DNA of 64,000 nucleotides from Achromobacter deleyi. Its GTDB lineage: Bacteria; Pseudomonadota; Gammaproteobacteria; Burkholderiales; Burkholderiaceae_B. The notes under the pieces are model-generated. The model worked only from the letters and a program-made list of their open reading frames with translations. It did not search any database and was not told the origin of the DNA. The DNA lies in contig NZ_CADIJO010000009.1 of NCBI RefSeq assembly GCF_902859705.1, forward strand, positions 1 to 64,000, in the 5' to 3' direction. The number at the start of each line of letters is the position of its first letter. The first letter of the stretch is position 1. This document shows, piece by piece, positions 26,684-35,702 of the stretch. A program made the position numbers and the translations under genes.

Positions 26684-27739
26684 TCAAAACGCGTGCTTGA
26701 TGCCCGCCATGGTCTGCAACAGGTGGCTATCGCGGCGGTCGATGCGGTCGACCAGCGCATACAGATTGGTGCGCTTGGACAGATCGTGTTGATAGCCCAT
26801 GGCCCAGCCCTGGATGCTAGACCGCGTGGCGCGCTGGTACGAGGCCAATACCTTGCCACGGCCGGACACGGGCACGCTGACGCCGCCCAGATACGTCTGC
26901 ACGCGGCCGTAGCCCGCCGACGGCCCGACATTGGGGTGCCGCAGCAACCCGTAGCCGCCGTGCACCGTGACCCATTCCAGCTCATACGCGGCAACCACCT
27001 GCATGTTGCTGGCATTGCGCTTGGGCGGCGCGTTGACCGAAGCGTTGGCCTGAGGCGCAATGCCGGGGCCGGCATTGAGCCGTTCGTAGGTCAGGGCGGC
27101 GGCCAGCGGCCCTTGTTGATAGCGGATGCCGCTGGTCAGGACGCGGTCGTGCCTGGCCGTGGCAAATTGGGCGCTGTCGTGCGCCTCGAAGCTGTAGCCC
27201 AGGCCGGCCTGCCAGCCGTTCACGGTGGGCGACAGGTACATCACGGTGTTGTTGCTGCGGCCGGCCGCGCCGAAATCGCCGTCGTTGTAGCCCAGCGTGG
27301 TGGCGCCGGCTGCGCCGCTCCAGCTGTTGCCGAACGGCGTGCCCTTGTTGCCCCAGCTGTTGCCCAGCGTCCAGAGGCGGCCCAGCCGCAGTTCGCCCGC
27401 GGGCCCGGCCACGCCCAGGTAGGCCCAGCGACCGAAAGGCCGTTCTTGCATCTGCGAGCCGTCGGTGGCGTGAAAGCCGCTTTCCAGCTGGAAGAACGCC
27501 CGGTAGCCATTGCCCAGGTCTTCGGCGCCGCGCAGCCCCCAGTAAGACAGCGTCTGGCCGCCGCTGCGCTGAGCCAGGCGCGATTGTCCATCCAGGCGTT
27601 CGTAGGCGATGCCCAGGTCGATGATGCCGTACAGGGTGAGATCGCTGGACGCGCCGTGGGCGGCGCCGGCCAGGCACAGCGCGGCCAGCGCAAGAACGGG
27701 CTTGATGCGAAGCGGGAGCGAAGCAGGGCAAAAAGGCAT
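26684..27739 (-). CDS. Outer-membrane porin (Gram-negative trimeric type)
   Basis: This 351-residue protein has a signal peptide (LRIKPVLALAALCLAGAAHGA), then SSDLTLYGIIDLGIAYERLDG, the standard opening of beta-proteobacterial porins. Later motifs such as SYWGLRGAEDLGNGYRAFFQLESGF, RWAYLGVAGPAGELRLGRLW and the C-terminal TMAGIKHAF with terminal Phe fit the 16-strand OmpC-like family. The start at 27739 has AGGA upstream; longer in-frame openings to 27940 would precede the signal peptide and are rejected. It should allow diffusion of small solutes across the outer membrane; specificity is unknown. Confidence 0.92.
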   Translation of the reverse strand: MPFCPASLPLRIKPVLALAALCLAGAAHGASSDLTLYGIIDLGIAYERLDGQSRLAQRSGGQTLSYWGLRGAEDLGNGYRAFFQLESGFHATDGSQMQERPFGRWAYLGVAGPAGELRLGRLWTLGNSWGNKGTPFGNSWSGAAGATTLGYNDGDFGAAGRSNNTVMYLSPTVNGWQAGLGYSFEAHDSAQFATARHDRVLTSGIRYQQGPLAAALTYERLNAGPGIAPQANASVNAPPKRNASNMQVVAAYELEWVTVHGGYGLLRHPNVGPSAGYGRVQTYLGGVSVPVSGRGKVLASYQRATRSSIQGWAMGYQHDLSKRTNLYALVDRIDRRDSHLLQTMAGIKHAF

Positions 27740-27946
27740 GGTGTCCTGGGAGGGTTGCGTTGCGTCAGGCAAAAGAAGCCCCTGGCGGCATGTCTGGCAG
27801 GCCGCCGCGATAAGGCAAGGGAATGAGAAGAGCGAAAAACGAAGCGCGGTGAAAACGCGCGGTGAAAGAAGGTCGTGAACCGACGAAAGCAGAAGAAAAG
27901 GCAATGACTGGATTGTAGGAAGCGCAGGCGTTCCTGCCATCCGGAA

Positions 27947-29710
27947 TCAGTCTGATTCGCCCGGCACCACGCGGTTCTTGCCCGCCATCTTGGCGCGGTA
28001 CAGCAGTTCGTCGGCATGGCGGAACAGCGAATCGGCCGCGCCGGCATTGCCCCACGAGGCATACGCCACGCCGAAACTGGCAGTCAGCGCAAAGGTCGTG
28101 CCGTTCTCGGCCGGCACGCGGGCGGCGGCGATGCGCGTGCGCATGCGTTCGGCGGCCTGCACCGCCTGGTCCGCCGTGCCGGTATGACAGAGCACCGCGA
28201 ATTCTTCGCCGCCCACGCGCGCCACCACGTCGGACTGGCGCCAGGTCTGGCGGCACAGGTCCGCGACGATCTTCAAGGCCTGGTCGCCGCTGGCGTGGCC
28301 ATAGGTGTCGTTGATGCCCTTGAAATCGTCGATGTCGAACAGGATGAACGCCAGCACGGCATCCGAACCGCTCCAGCTGTCCAGCGCCTGTTCCAGGCGG
28401 CCCTCGAAGGCGCGGCGGTTCAATAGGCCGGTCAGGAAATCGGTTTCGGCCATGACGGCCAGGTCGACGATCAGCCGGTCGCGCTCGCGTTCCAGCCGCT
28501 GGCGCGCCGACGCGTTGTCTTCCAGCACGCGCAGCGCCTTGAACATGCCGTCGACCTCGCCGCGGTACTGGCCCACCGGAATGGACGACGTGGGGGCCCC
28601 GTTGGCGATGGCGCCGATGATGCGGGTGGCCTGCACGAACGGCCGGATCACGCGGCGCCGGAATTGCCCCAGCGACAGCATCAGCGCGGCGGCCAGCATG
28701 GTGGCCGCCACCAGCGTGATGACCAGCAGGCGGATGGCCTCGCCGCGGTGCTGCTGCATGCTGCGTTCGATGCTGTCCAGCATCTGGTCGCGAAACTGCG
28801 TGATGGACGCCATCAGCGGCACGTAGGTCCGGGCCAGTTCGCCGGTCGAGATCTCGGCGCCGCCCGGCTGCAATGCCGCCGCGTCGCGGATTTCTTCCAG
28901 GTAGCGCATGCCTTCGCCGAAATACAGCCGTTGCATGTCCATGTAGGCCAGTGACGCGCGCAGGTCGGGGCGCGTGGCGATGCGCGCTTCGAGCAGCGCG
29001 TGCAACTGGTCGATGCGCCCCAGCACCCGTTCCATGCGGTATTCGTCGGCATCGGTCAGCTGGCGGTGCTTGGCCAGCGCGGGCGTGAAGGTCGACCCGA
29101 ACAGGCCCGCCTGTTCGCGCAGCTCGCTGGCGAGCAGCGCCAGGGCGAGCAGGCTGGGGGCGTCGACTTCGTTGCGCATCACCACGCCGACGCTGTCGGC
29201 CATGGCGGCTTGCAGTTCGGGCACCAGCGCCACCATGCCATTGACCGCCATCAGGACGCTGTAGCCCGACACCGTGTCGCGCGGCGCGGCGATCAGCGCG
29301 TCGGCCTGCGCACGCGCCTGGATCAGGGCGTAGCGGATGCGCTGGATATTGGTGAATTCCTTGGCGCTGTTCGGGCTGAGCGGCGCGCGGTACAAGGCCA
29401 GCAGCTGGGCGATGCTGGCGTCGCTGCGGTCGCGGGCGGCCTGCAGGGAATCCAGCAGGGGTTGCGCGGCGGGATAAGGCGCGCCCAGCGCCGCATTCAT
29501 CGGGCCGCGTTCGGCCGAGACCTTTTCCATGGCGCTCACGGTGGCGCGCACGATGCTGAAGGCGCGTTGCGCATCGCTCGTGGCGACATAAGCGGCGCGG
29601 CTCTGTAGCAGCAGAATCCCGGTCAACACCGACATCGGCAACACCACCCCCGCCGCCAGGATCAAGAAATAGCGTTCCAGGGACTTGATCGAAAATCTAC
29701 TGCGCAACAT
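27947..29710 (-). CDS. Membrane diguanylate cyclase (GGEEF) with periplasmic sensor region
   Basis: This 587-residue protein has a membrane segment near residues 15-37, a helical periplasmic region to about 310, a second membrane segment (LLVITLVAATMLAAALML) and a C-terminal GGDEF domain. The domain shows FDIDDFKGINDTYGHASGD and RVGGEEFAVL near residue 500, and RQSD at the inhibitory-site position (RxxD five residues before GGEEF), so c-di-GMP synthesis with product inhibition is expected. The sensor region is of the helical-bundle kind and its ligand is unknown. It is transcribed alone, toward the porin. Confidence 0.92.
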   Translation of the reverse strand: MLRSRFSIKSLERYFLILAAGVVLPMSVLTGILLLQSRAAYVATSDAQRAFSIVRATVSAMEKVSAERGPMNAALGAPYPAAQPLLDSLQAARDRSDASIAQLLALYRAPLSPNSAKEFTNIQRIRYALIQARAQADALIAAPRDTVSGYSVLMAVNGMVALVPELQAAMADSVGVVMRNEVDAPSLLALALLASELREQAGLFGSTFTPALAKHRQLTDADEYRMERVLGRIDQLHALLEARIATRPDLRASLAYMDMQRLYFGEGMRYLEEIRDAAALQPGGAEISTGELARTYVPLMASITQFRDQMLDSIERSMQQHRGEAIRLLVITLVAATMLAAALMLSLGQFRRRVIRPFVQATRIIGAIANGAPTSSIPVGQYRGEVDGMFKALRVLEDNASARQRLERERDRLIVDLAVMAETDFLTGLLNRRAFEGRLEQALDSWSGSDAVLAFILFDIDDFKGINDTYGHASGDQALKIVADLCRQTWRQSDVVARVGGEEFAVLCHTGTADQAVQAAERMRTRIAAARVPAENGTTFALTASFGVAYASWGNAGAADSLFRHADELLYRAKMAGKNRVVPGESD

Positions 29711-29944
29711 ATACGGGTGGGCCGGCCTGATGCGATGTTTCTCTGCGCGCAGGATACTGTAATTGCAGGGCCGGCAGGCCCGACTTGGTCGGACAATTGC
29801 GATTATCCCGAGCCGTCGCGCAACACTATGTCAATCGAATACAACCCGTTGCGCAAGGAATTGAAATCAATGCGGATCATTGCCGGAATGCGTCCTGGCA
29901 GGCCGGATCGCCGGTCGACCGCGACCTAATGGCCGGCCGTGACC

Positions 29945-30409
29945 TCACGGCCGATCCAATATCCGCGCCCCTGGCCCGTCGCGGCCCAGCACGTCGTCGG
30001 GATTGCGCAGCGGACAGTCCTGCAGCGACAGGCAGCCGCAGCCGATGCAGCTGTCCAGCTCATCGCGCAGCCGGGTCAGCTTGCGGATGCGTTCGTCCAG
30101 GTTCTCGCGCCATTGCGACGACAGTTCGTTCCATTGCGCGGGCGTGAGCTTGTTGCCGTCTTGCGGAAAGCGCGCCATGGCCTCGCGGATTTCCTCCAGC
30201 GGAATGCCCGTGCGCTGCGCCACCTTGATGATGGCGATATAGCGCAGCACGATGACCGGGTAGCGCCGCTGGTTGCCGCCGCTGCGGGTGCTCTGGATCA
30301 GGCCTTTGGATTCGTAGAAGTGCAGGGTGGACACCGCCACCCCGCTGCGCCGGGCCACTTCGCCCACCGTCATGAGTCGCGCCGTGTCGATCGGCTTGTC
30401 GCCTGCCAT
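29945..30409 (-). CDS. soxR: Redox-sensitive transcriptional activator SoxR
   Basis: This MerR-family regulator of about 154 residues has the helix-turn-helix [27 protein letters not shown], dimerisation helix, and the [2Fe-2S] cysteine cluster [12 protein letters not shown] near the C-terminus, which is diagnostic for SoxR. ATG 30409 begins the conserved domain; an upstream in-frame start at 30466 would run into the promoter. The gene is divergent from a DoxX-family gene and the SoxR box lies between them. Outside enterics SoxR usually responds to redox-active compounds and controls a few genes directly, consistent with this layout. Confidence 0.95.
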   Translation of the reverse strand: MAGDKPIDTARLMTVGEVARRSGVAVSTLHFYESKGLIQSTRSGGNQRRYPVIVLRYIAIIKVAQRTGIPLEEIREAMARFPQDGNKLTPAQWNELSSQWRENLDERIRKLTRLRDELDSCIGCGCLSLQDCPLRNPDDVLGRDGPGARILDRP

Positions 30410-30414
30410 GGGTG

Positions 30415-30445
30415 TTGACCTCAAGTTAGCTTGAGGTCTTATAGT
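30415..30445 (+). promoter_or_regulatory. SoxR-regulated promoter of the DoxX gene
   Basis: TTGACC (30415-30420) and TATAGT (30440-30445) are separated by 19 bases, the lengthened spacer that MerR-family activators correct by twisting DNA. A perfect dyad, GACCTCAAG (30417-30425) and CTTGAGGTC (30430-30438), fills the spacer and matches the SoxR box CCTCAAG-N4-CTTGAGG. Confidence 0.92.
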
Positions 30446-30517
30446 CCGTCGCGCCGAATTTGGCAAATCAGCCTCACCGCGCCACCCGTCGGGCCGCGGC
30501 CCCCAGGATCAGGACTC

Positions 30518-30949
30518 ATGCAGACCCCGTCGTTCATCGCGCAATACATCGATCCCCTTCTTCAAAGCAGCGGGCTCTGGTTCATCGCCCGGCTGTGCCT
30601 GGCGGTGGTGTTCATCGCCTCCGGCGCGGCCAAAGTGATCGATTTTCGGGGCGGGGTCGCGGAAATGCGCGCGGTCGGGCTGGAGCCGGCCATCTTCATC
30701 AATATCGCGGTGGCTGCGCTGATGCTGGCGGGGTCCGTGCTGATCCTGGCCGACCGCGCGCTGTGGCTGGCCGCGGCGGCGCTGGGCGTGTTCCTGCTGC
30801 TCACGATCGTGCTCGTGCACGCCTTCTGGCGCCTGCCGCCGCCGCAGGCCAAGCTGGCGCTGTTCTTCGCGCTGGAACACGTGTCGGTCATCGGCGGTCT
30901 GCTCGCGGCGGCCATCGCCAGCCATTTCAGGGCCTTGACCGGCCACTAG
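30518..30949 (+). CDS. DoxX-family membrane protein, SoxR target
   Basis: This 143-residue inner-membrane protein has four predicted helices and begins with the DoxX-type ...LWFIARLCLAVVFIASGAAKVIDFRGGVAEMR. DoxX-like proteins are small quinone- or redox-linked membrane proteins of poorly defined role. ATG 30518 is preferred over the longer in-frame opening from 30431, which would begin within the promoter. Control by the divergent soxR is strongly supported by the promoter. Confidence 0.82.
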   Translation: MQTPSFIAQYIDPLLQSSGLWFIARLCLAVVFIASGAAKVIDFRGGVAEMRAVGLEPAIFINIAVAALMLAGSVLILADRALWLAAAALGVFLLLTIVLVHAFWRLPPPQAKLALFFALEHVSVIGGLLAAAIASHFRALTGH

Positions 30950-31041
30950 GGGCCGCGGTCGGCCTCGCGGACAAGCGCAGGCGACGGTCCCATTCAGGAA
31001 ACGGCCCACGGCATGCCTTATGGCGTCCCTTACGGCAAGCC

Positions 31042-32655
31042 TCACGGCGTCCCGTGCAGCACCACCCGATTGCGCCCTTGCTGCTTGGCGGCATACAGCG
31101 CGGCGTCGGCCGCATGGAACGCCTGGGCCACGTCCGGCCCCGCCGCCGGCCACTGCGCCACGCCGGCCGACACCGTGATGCCGCCCACCTGGCTGATGTC
31201 GCGCGCCGCGATGCGGCCGCGCAGCCGCTCGGCTACGATGGCCGCTTCGGTCGGCGCCACGCCGGGCAGCAGGATCAGGAATTCCTCGCCGCCATTGCGG
31301 CACAGGATGTCGCTGGGCCGCGAACAGTCCCGCATCAGTTGCGCGACGCCCTGGATCACCTGGTCGCCGATCGTGTGGCCGTAGGTGTCGTTGACCCGCT
31401 TGAAGTGGTCGATGTCCAGCGCCACCACCGCGAAAGGCGTGGTCGATGCCTGCAGGTGGTCCACCGCGTCCTGCGTGCCGCGGCGGTTGCGCAGGCCGGT
31501 CAGCGGGTCGGTGATGCTGGCCAGGTTCAACTTGCCGATCTTTTCCTGCAGGCTGGTGAAGCTCCAGATCACTGCGCGCTTCAAGCGTTCGGCCTCGAAA
31601 TACCAGGCCTTCACCGATTTCACCCGCTGCATGGCCACGGCCACGTCGTGGTGTTCGACATTGGTGGCCAGCTGCGACAGCGGCAGCGAGATCTGCCGCG
31701 CACACCACCAGATCGCCATCAGGAACACCAGCGCCAGCGGCGCGGCATAGCCCACCAGGGCCCAGACCAGGTCGTGGATGGGTTCCAGCGTGGCCACGGC
31801 CGGGCGCTGCGCCACCACGCCCCAGCCGCTGGCGGGCACCGGCGCATAGCCGGCCAGCATGTCCACGCCCTTGGAATTGATGACCCGTTGCGCCCCGGCG
31901 TGGCCCGCCACGACGGCGTCGATCACCGCGTTGCCGGTGACGCGCTCGCCGATCCGGTGGGGATCGGTGTGGTAGATCAAGCGGCCGTCGGCATCCACGA
32001 CATAGAGATAAGAGCCGTCGGTGTAGTGGTGCTTGCCCAGCAGGTCTTCCAGGGCGCTGTCCTTGCGCAGGTGCAGGGTGCCGGCCAGGTAGCCCAGGTA
32101 GCGGCCATCCGCCGAGAACACCGGGTGCGACAGATTGATCAGCAGATTTCCGGCGATCGATACATAGGGCTTGCTGATCATCGGCTGGCGCGCGGCCAGC
32201 GCGGCCCGGCTGCCGGGGCTGTCCACCCGCGTGCCCAGGAAATTGCGGAAATTCTGCGTGGTGGCCAGGATCAGGCCGTCGGCGCCCACCACGCCGACCG
32301 AGTTGAAGTTGTCGCTTTGTTCCTGCACCCGCAGCACTTCGGCGGCCAGCAGGTCGGGCGCATCCATATGCTCGGCGATCTGGCGGGCGCTGTAGGTCAA
32401 CTGGCGTTGGGCGGCCTTCAGGAAATAGCCGGCGCTTTCGGCCAGTTTGGCCGCATACACCCGGTTCGACTCCAGGGTGTTGGCGATGAGCTGTTCGCGT
32501 TGCAGGCGGTAACTGGCATACAGGGCATTGGCGGTGGCCGCAAGGGCGCTGAACACCGTAAGCGCGAGCACCAGGCCGCGCAGATTGATTCGCAGGGGGA
32601 ACACAGCAGGCTTGGACCTCGGGACGGGCGCGGCGACGCCGCCGGCAGGCAGCAT
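31042..32655 (-). CDS. Membrane diguanylate cyclase (GGEEF) with periplasmic CACHE-type sensor
   Basis: This protein of about 537 residues has an N-terminal membrane segment (LVLALTVFSALAATANALYAS), a periplasmic region to about residue 280 with dCACHE features (YLYVVDADGRLIYHTDPHRIGERV, then GYAPVPASGWGVVAQRP), and a second membrane segment (LVGYAAPLALVFLMAIWW). The GGDEF domain follows, with ALDIDHFKRVNDTYGHTIGD, CRNGGEEFLILLPG and an RPSD inhibitory site. It should make c-di-GMP in response to a small extracellular ligand. Start 32655 is chosen as just before the membrane segment; the frame stays open to 32775. It is divergent from the type I secretion operon. Confidence 0.9.
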   Translation of the reverse strand: MLPAGGVAAPVPRSKPAVFPLRINLRGLVLALTVFSALAATANALYASYRLQREQLIANTLESNRVYAAKLAESAGYFLKAAQRQLTYSARQIAEHMDAPDLLAAEVLRVQEQSDNFNSVGVVGADGLILATTQNFRNFLGTRVDSPGSRAALAARQPMISKPYVSIAGNLLINLSHPVFSADGRYLGYLAGTLHLRKDSALEDLLGKHHYTDGSYLYVVDADGRLIYHTDPHRIGERVTGNAVIDAVVAGHAGAQRVINSKGVDMLAGYAPVPASGWGVVAQRPAVATLEPIHDLVWALVGYAAPLALVFLMAIWWCARQISLPLSQLATNVEHHDVAVAMQRVKSVKAWYFEAERLKRAVIWSFTSLQEKIGKLNLASITDPLTGLRNRRGTQDAVDHLQASTTPFAVVALDIDHFKRVNDTYGHTIGDQVIQGVAQLMRDCSRPSDILCRNGGEEFLILLPGVAPTEAAIVAERLRGRIAARDISQVGGITVSAGVAQWPAAGPDVAQAFHAADAALYAAKQQGRNRVVLHGTP

Positions 32656-32878
32656 TGTATTCAAGCCGTAGGACGAAAGCTCAGCTGCTATCGGAAGTTT
32701 CCTACAACCCGGGCGCGGCGGCGTTGATATTCTGCAAGCACCCCACAGGCCCCGCTGCCGGCGCGGCCCACCCACTGGCTCAACCCATCACGGTTACCGC
32801 TGCCGCGTCTCGCCGCCGGCTGCGGCGAGCTATTGCCAATGGATTCGTCCAGGCCAACTATCCCACTCACGGACCCCC

Positions 32879-34216
32879 ATGCGAATTCGTCGTCCCATCA
32901 TCATCATGAGCATGCTGTTCGGCGCATCCGTCGGATCGGCCATCTGGTTTGCGCAAGGCATCGTTGAAACCTGGCACCACAATCCGATGGCCAACAGCGC
33001 CATTATCGGCCTGTTCGCGCTGGGGCTGCTGTACACGCTGTACTGCGCGATCGGCCTGTGGGCCGGGCAGCGCCAATGGCTGCGGCTGGAATCCCACCCC
33101 GACGCCTGGCGCGACTCGCAGCGCCTGAAGGGCGTCATGGCCTTCTTCAATGGCCGCCTCGAAAACGAGCTGGGCAGCCCCAACGTCCTGCATCGCAATC
33201 ACGTCATCCATTCCTTCGAAGAGGTCCTGGGCCTGCGGGCCAGGCTGGCCGAATACCTCGCCGGCCTGCTCATCGGGCTGGGGCTGCTGGGCACCTTCAT
33301 CGGCCTGATGGCCACCATGAGCAGCATCGGCGAAGTGCTCAAGTCGCTCAATGGCGATGGCGGCGTGCAGGCCATGCTGGAAAGCCTGTCGGTGCCGCTG
33401 TCGGGCATGGCGTCGGCCTTCTCGGCGTCGCTGATGGGGCTGCTGGGCTCGCTGCTGATGGGCGCGGTGGCGCAGTTCATGGCCGATGCCAACGACAACC
33501 TGGTGCAGCGCATCCGCAACTGGTCGCTGCAGCGGGAAGCCAACGACCATGACACGCAATACGGCGGCACGCCGTCGGCCGGCGCCCAGCACGGCGCGTC
33601 GTCCCAGGCCCCGCTCACGGTGCGCTGGAACGGTGGCGCCGAAGCCCTGGACGTGTTGCGCGACATTCGCGATCAGGCGCTGGAGCGCGATCTTGCCACG
33701 CGCGAATGCTTCGCTGTGCTGGGCTTTGCCGCCAAGGAACAGAGCGCGCATCAGGCCGACATCCGCGATGCCGTGCGCGAAACCGCCCGTCATCTGCTCG
33801 AACTGCGCACCCAGCTGGACGTGCTGGTGTCGCTTGGCCAAGCCCGCCTGCAAGCCCACGACAGCATGAAGGCCACGCTGCGCGGCATGGCGGCCGGCAT
33901 GGCCCGTTCGGTCAGCGCGCTGGACGAGAACCGCGTCGAGGTCGGCGGCGCCGTGCGCGGATTGGCCCAGACGCTTGGCGCGCTGGCCCAGGCCACCGAT
34001 GCCACGCACCGCAAGCTCGAGGCCATTGACCAGTCCATCGACCGCGGCGCCGCGCAATTGGGGCTGATGACCCAAAGCGTGGTTGCGCAACAGGACGCCG
34101 CGCTGGAACTGGTGCGGGGCGTGTCGTCGCTGGCGACCCGCCACCTGATGGCCAACCCGGACACCGATGCCGAGTCGGCCCGGCCTTCGCAAGCCGCCCA
34201 GACGGTGGGGGCCTGA
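32879..34216 (+). CDS. MotA/TolQ/ExbB-like channel protein with long soluble tail, type I secretion operon
   Basis: This 445-residue protein has membrane segments near residues 5-25, 38-60, 122-150 and 175-205. The third and fourth (GLLIGLGLLGTFIGLMATMSSIG and GMASAFSASLMGLLGSLLMGA) match the conserved MotA/ExbB pore helices. The last 220 residues are a soluble, predicted coiled-coil tail of the ZorA-like or methyl-accepting kind (repeated heptads such as ELRTQLDVLVSLGQARLQ). The tolC-like gene starts 5 bases later. Such subunits pair with a MotB/ExbD partner, which is encoded two genes on (35699), to turn proton-motive force into work at the envelope. No flagellar, Ton or Tol genes are near; a link to RTX export is inferred from the operon. 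Confidence 0.85.
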   Translation: MRIRRPIIIMSMLFGASVGSAIWFAQGIVETWHHNPMANSAIIGLFALGLLYTLYCAIGLWAGQRQWLRLESHPDAWRDSQRLKGVMAFFNGRLENELGSPNVLHRNHVIHSFEEVLGLRARLAEYLAGLLIGLGLLGTFIGLMATMSSIGEVLKSLNGDGGVQAMLESLSVPLSGMASAFSASLMGLLGSLLMGAVAQFMADANDNLVQRIRNWSLQREANDHDTQYGGTPSAGAQHGASSQAPLTVRWNGGAEALDVLRDIRDQALERDLATRECFAVLGFAAKEQSAHQADIRDAVRETARHLLELRTQLDVLVSLGQARLQAHDSMKATLRGMAAGMARSVSALDENRVEVGGAVRGLAQTLGALAQATDATHRKLEAIDQSIDRGAAQLGLMTQSVVAQQDAALELVRGVSSLATRHLMANPDTDAESARPSQAAQTVGA

Positions 34217-34220
34217 CACG

Positions 34221-35702
34221 ATGAAGGCTCTCTTTCCGCTTACGCTGGCCCTGCCGTTGTGGCTGGGCGGTGCCATGCCGGCGCTGTCGGCCGGGCAGGG
34301 GGCCGCGCAGCCGCGAGGGCAGGGCGCGCCGGTTTCCGTGGCGCCGCCGTTCCTGTCAGCGGCAGACGCGGACGGCCCGGCCGACCGCTCGGCCACCGCA
34401 GCGCCCACCGCGCGCGCGCCCAGCACGCCCGCGCCGGCCGGCCACGCAGTCACCATCGCCGAAGCGCTGGCCTTGGCACAGCGTTATTCGATGCGCCTGC
34501 GCATGGCGTCGGCGCGGGTCGACGCGGCCAAGGCGGGCATCGCCTCGGCGCGCTCCGCCTATTACCCGAAGTTGCAGGCGCTGGCCAAGACCGACGACGC
34601 CATTGACCACCGTTACCCCGGTTACCGGCGCACCAACGACGAGTACGGGCAGGCCCAGTTCAGCCTGCAATACACCGCGCTGGACTTCGGCCGCCGTGCC
34701 GCCGACCTGGCGCGTAACGAATCCGGCCGGCAGGGCAGCGAATTCGCCTACCGCCAGGAAGGCGCCGACCTGCAATTCGACACGGTGCGGGTCTATGTCG
34801 ACAGCGAACGTTACCGCCGCATGCAAGCCATTGCCCAGGAACACGTCGCCGAACTGCGCCGCCTGGCCTCGCTGATGCAGGAACGCGTGCGTGGCGGCCT
34901 GTCGCCGCAATCCGAACTGATCCGCAGCCAGCTGGCGCTGACCAACGCCCAGAACCGCCTGAAGACCCTGACCAAGAATTTCGACCAGGCACAGCAGTCG
35001 CTGCGCGCCCTGACCGGCGAAACCGTCCGCAGCCAGGCCATCACCTTGCAACTGGACCAGATCGACGTCGCGGCCGACGTGCTGGCCTCGTCCATCGACG
35101 GCAACTATTCGCTGCAATCGCTGCGGGCCCAGCTGCGGGGCGCCGATGCCGGCGTGGACCGCGCCCGCGCCGACCGCTACCCCAAGGTCGACGTCATCGC
35201 GTCATACAAGAAACCGTTCGAGGACGAGGCGCGCGGCCTGGGCGCCAATGTCTACGCCCAGGTCACGCTGGACATCTTCGATGGCGGCCTCAAAAGCGCC
35301 CGCATCGACGAGGCCGGCGCCGCGCAACGTGAAGCCCAGGCCAGATTCGAGGCCACCCGCCGCGAGCTGCGCGACGCCGCCGACCGCCTGGTGTTCGACG
35401 TGGACACCACCTACCAACAGTGGCAGCTCAGCGCCACCGGCCAGCAGGAAGCCGCCCGCACCCAGGCCCTGTATCTCGATGAGTTCCGCCTGGGCAGCCG
35501 CAGCCTGAACGACCTGATCTCGGCGCAGAACGACTATTTCACGCAGCGCGTGGACAACATCGACGCCTACAGCAACCACCTGCTTTCCGTGCTGGGCCTG
35601 TTTCATGTGGCGGGCCGCATGGAAGACGGCCTGGACACGCTTGGCCTTGTTCCCCGCCACATCCGCACCGGCCCGCCGCTTTCCCAGGACCCCCGATCAT
35701 GA
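34221..35702 (+). CDS. TolC-family outer-membrane channel of the type I secretion system
   Basis: This 493-residue protein has a signal peptide (LFPLTLALPLWLGGAMPALSA) and a low-complexity Ala/Pro-rich stretch to residue 75. Two TolC-type repeats follow, with long coiled helices, including ALAQRYSMRLRMASARVDAAKAGI and SLNDLISAQNDYFTQRVDNIDA. It would provide the trimeric exit duct for the RTX protein. It overlaps the MotB-like gene by the ATGA at 35699-35702. Start 34221 is selected by the signal peptide. Confidence 0.9.
   Translation: MKALFPLTLALPLWLGGAMPALSAGQGAAQPRGQGAPVSVAPPFLSAADADGPADRSATAAPTARAPSTPAPAGHAVTIAEALALAQRYSMRLRMASARVDAAKAGIASARSAYYPKLQALAKTDDAIDHRYPGYRRTNDEYGQAQFSLQYTALDFGRRAADLARNESGRQGSEFAYRQEGADLQFDTVRVYVDSERYRRMQAIAQEHVAELRRLASLMQERVRGGLSPQSELIRSQLALTNAQNRLKTLTKNFDQAQQSLRALTGETVRSQAITLQLDQIDVAADVLASSIDGNYSLQSLRAQLRGADAGVDRARADRYPKVDVIASYKKPFEDEARGLGANVYAQVTLDIFDGGLKSARIDEAGAAQREAQARFEATRRELRDAADRLVFDVDTTYQQWQLSATGQQEAARTQALYLDEFRLGSRSLNDLISAQNDYFTQRVDNIDAYSNHLLSVLGLFHVAGRMEDGLDTLGLVPRHIRTGPPLSQDPRS

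Noticed and set aside
29711..29944. Short plus-strand frames between the diguanylate cyclase and soxR
   Set aside because: They have no ribosome-binding site or recognisable motif.
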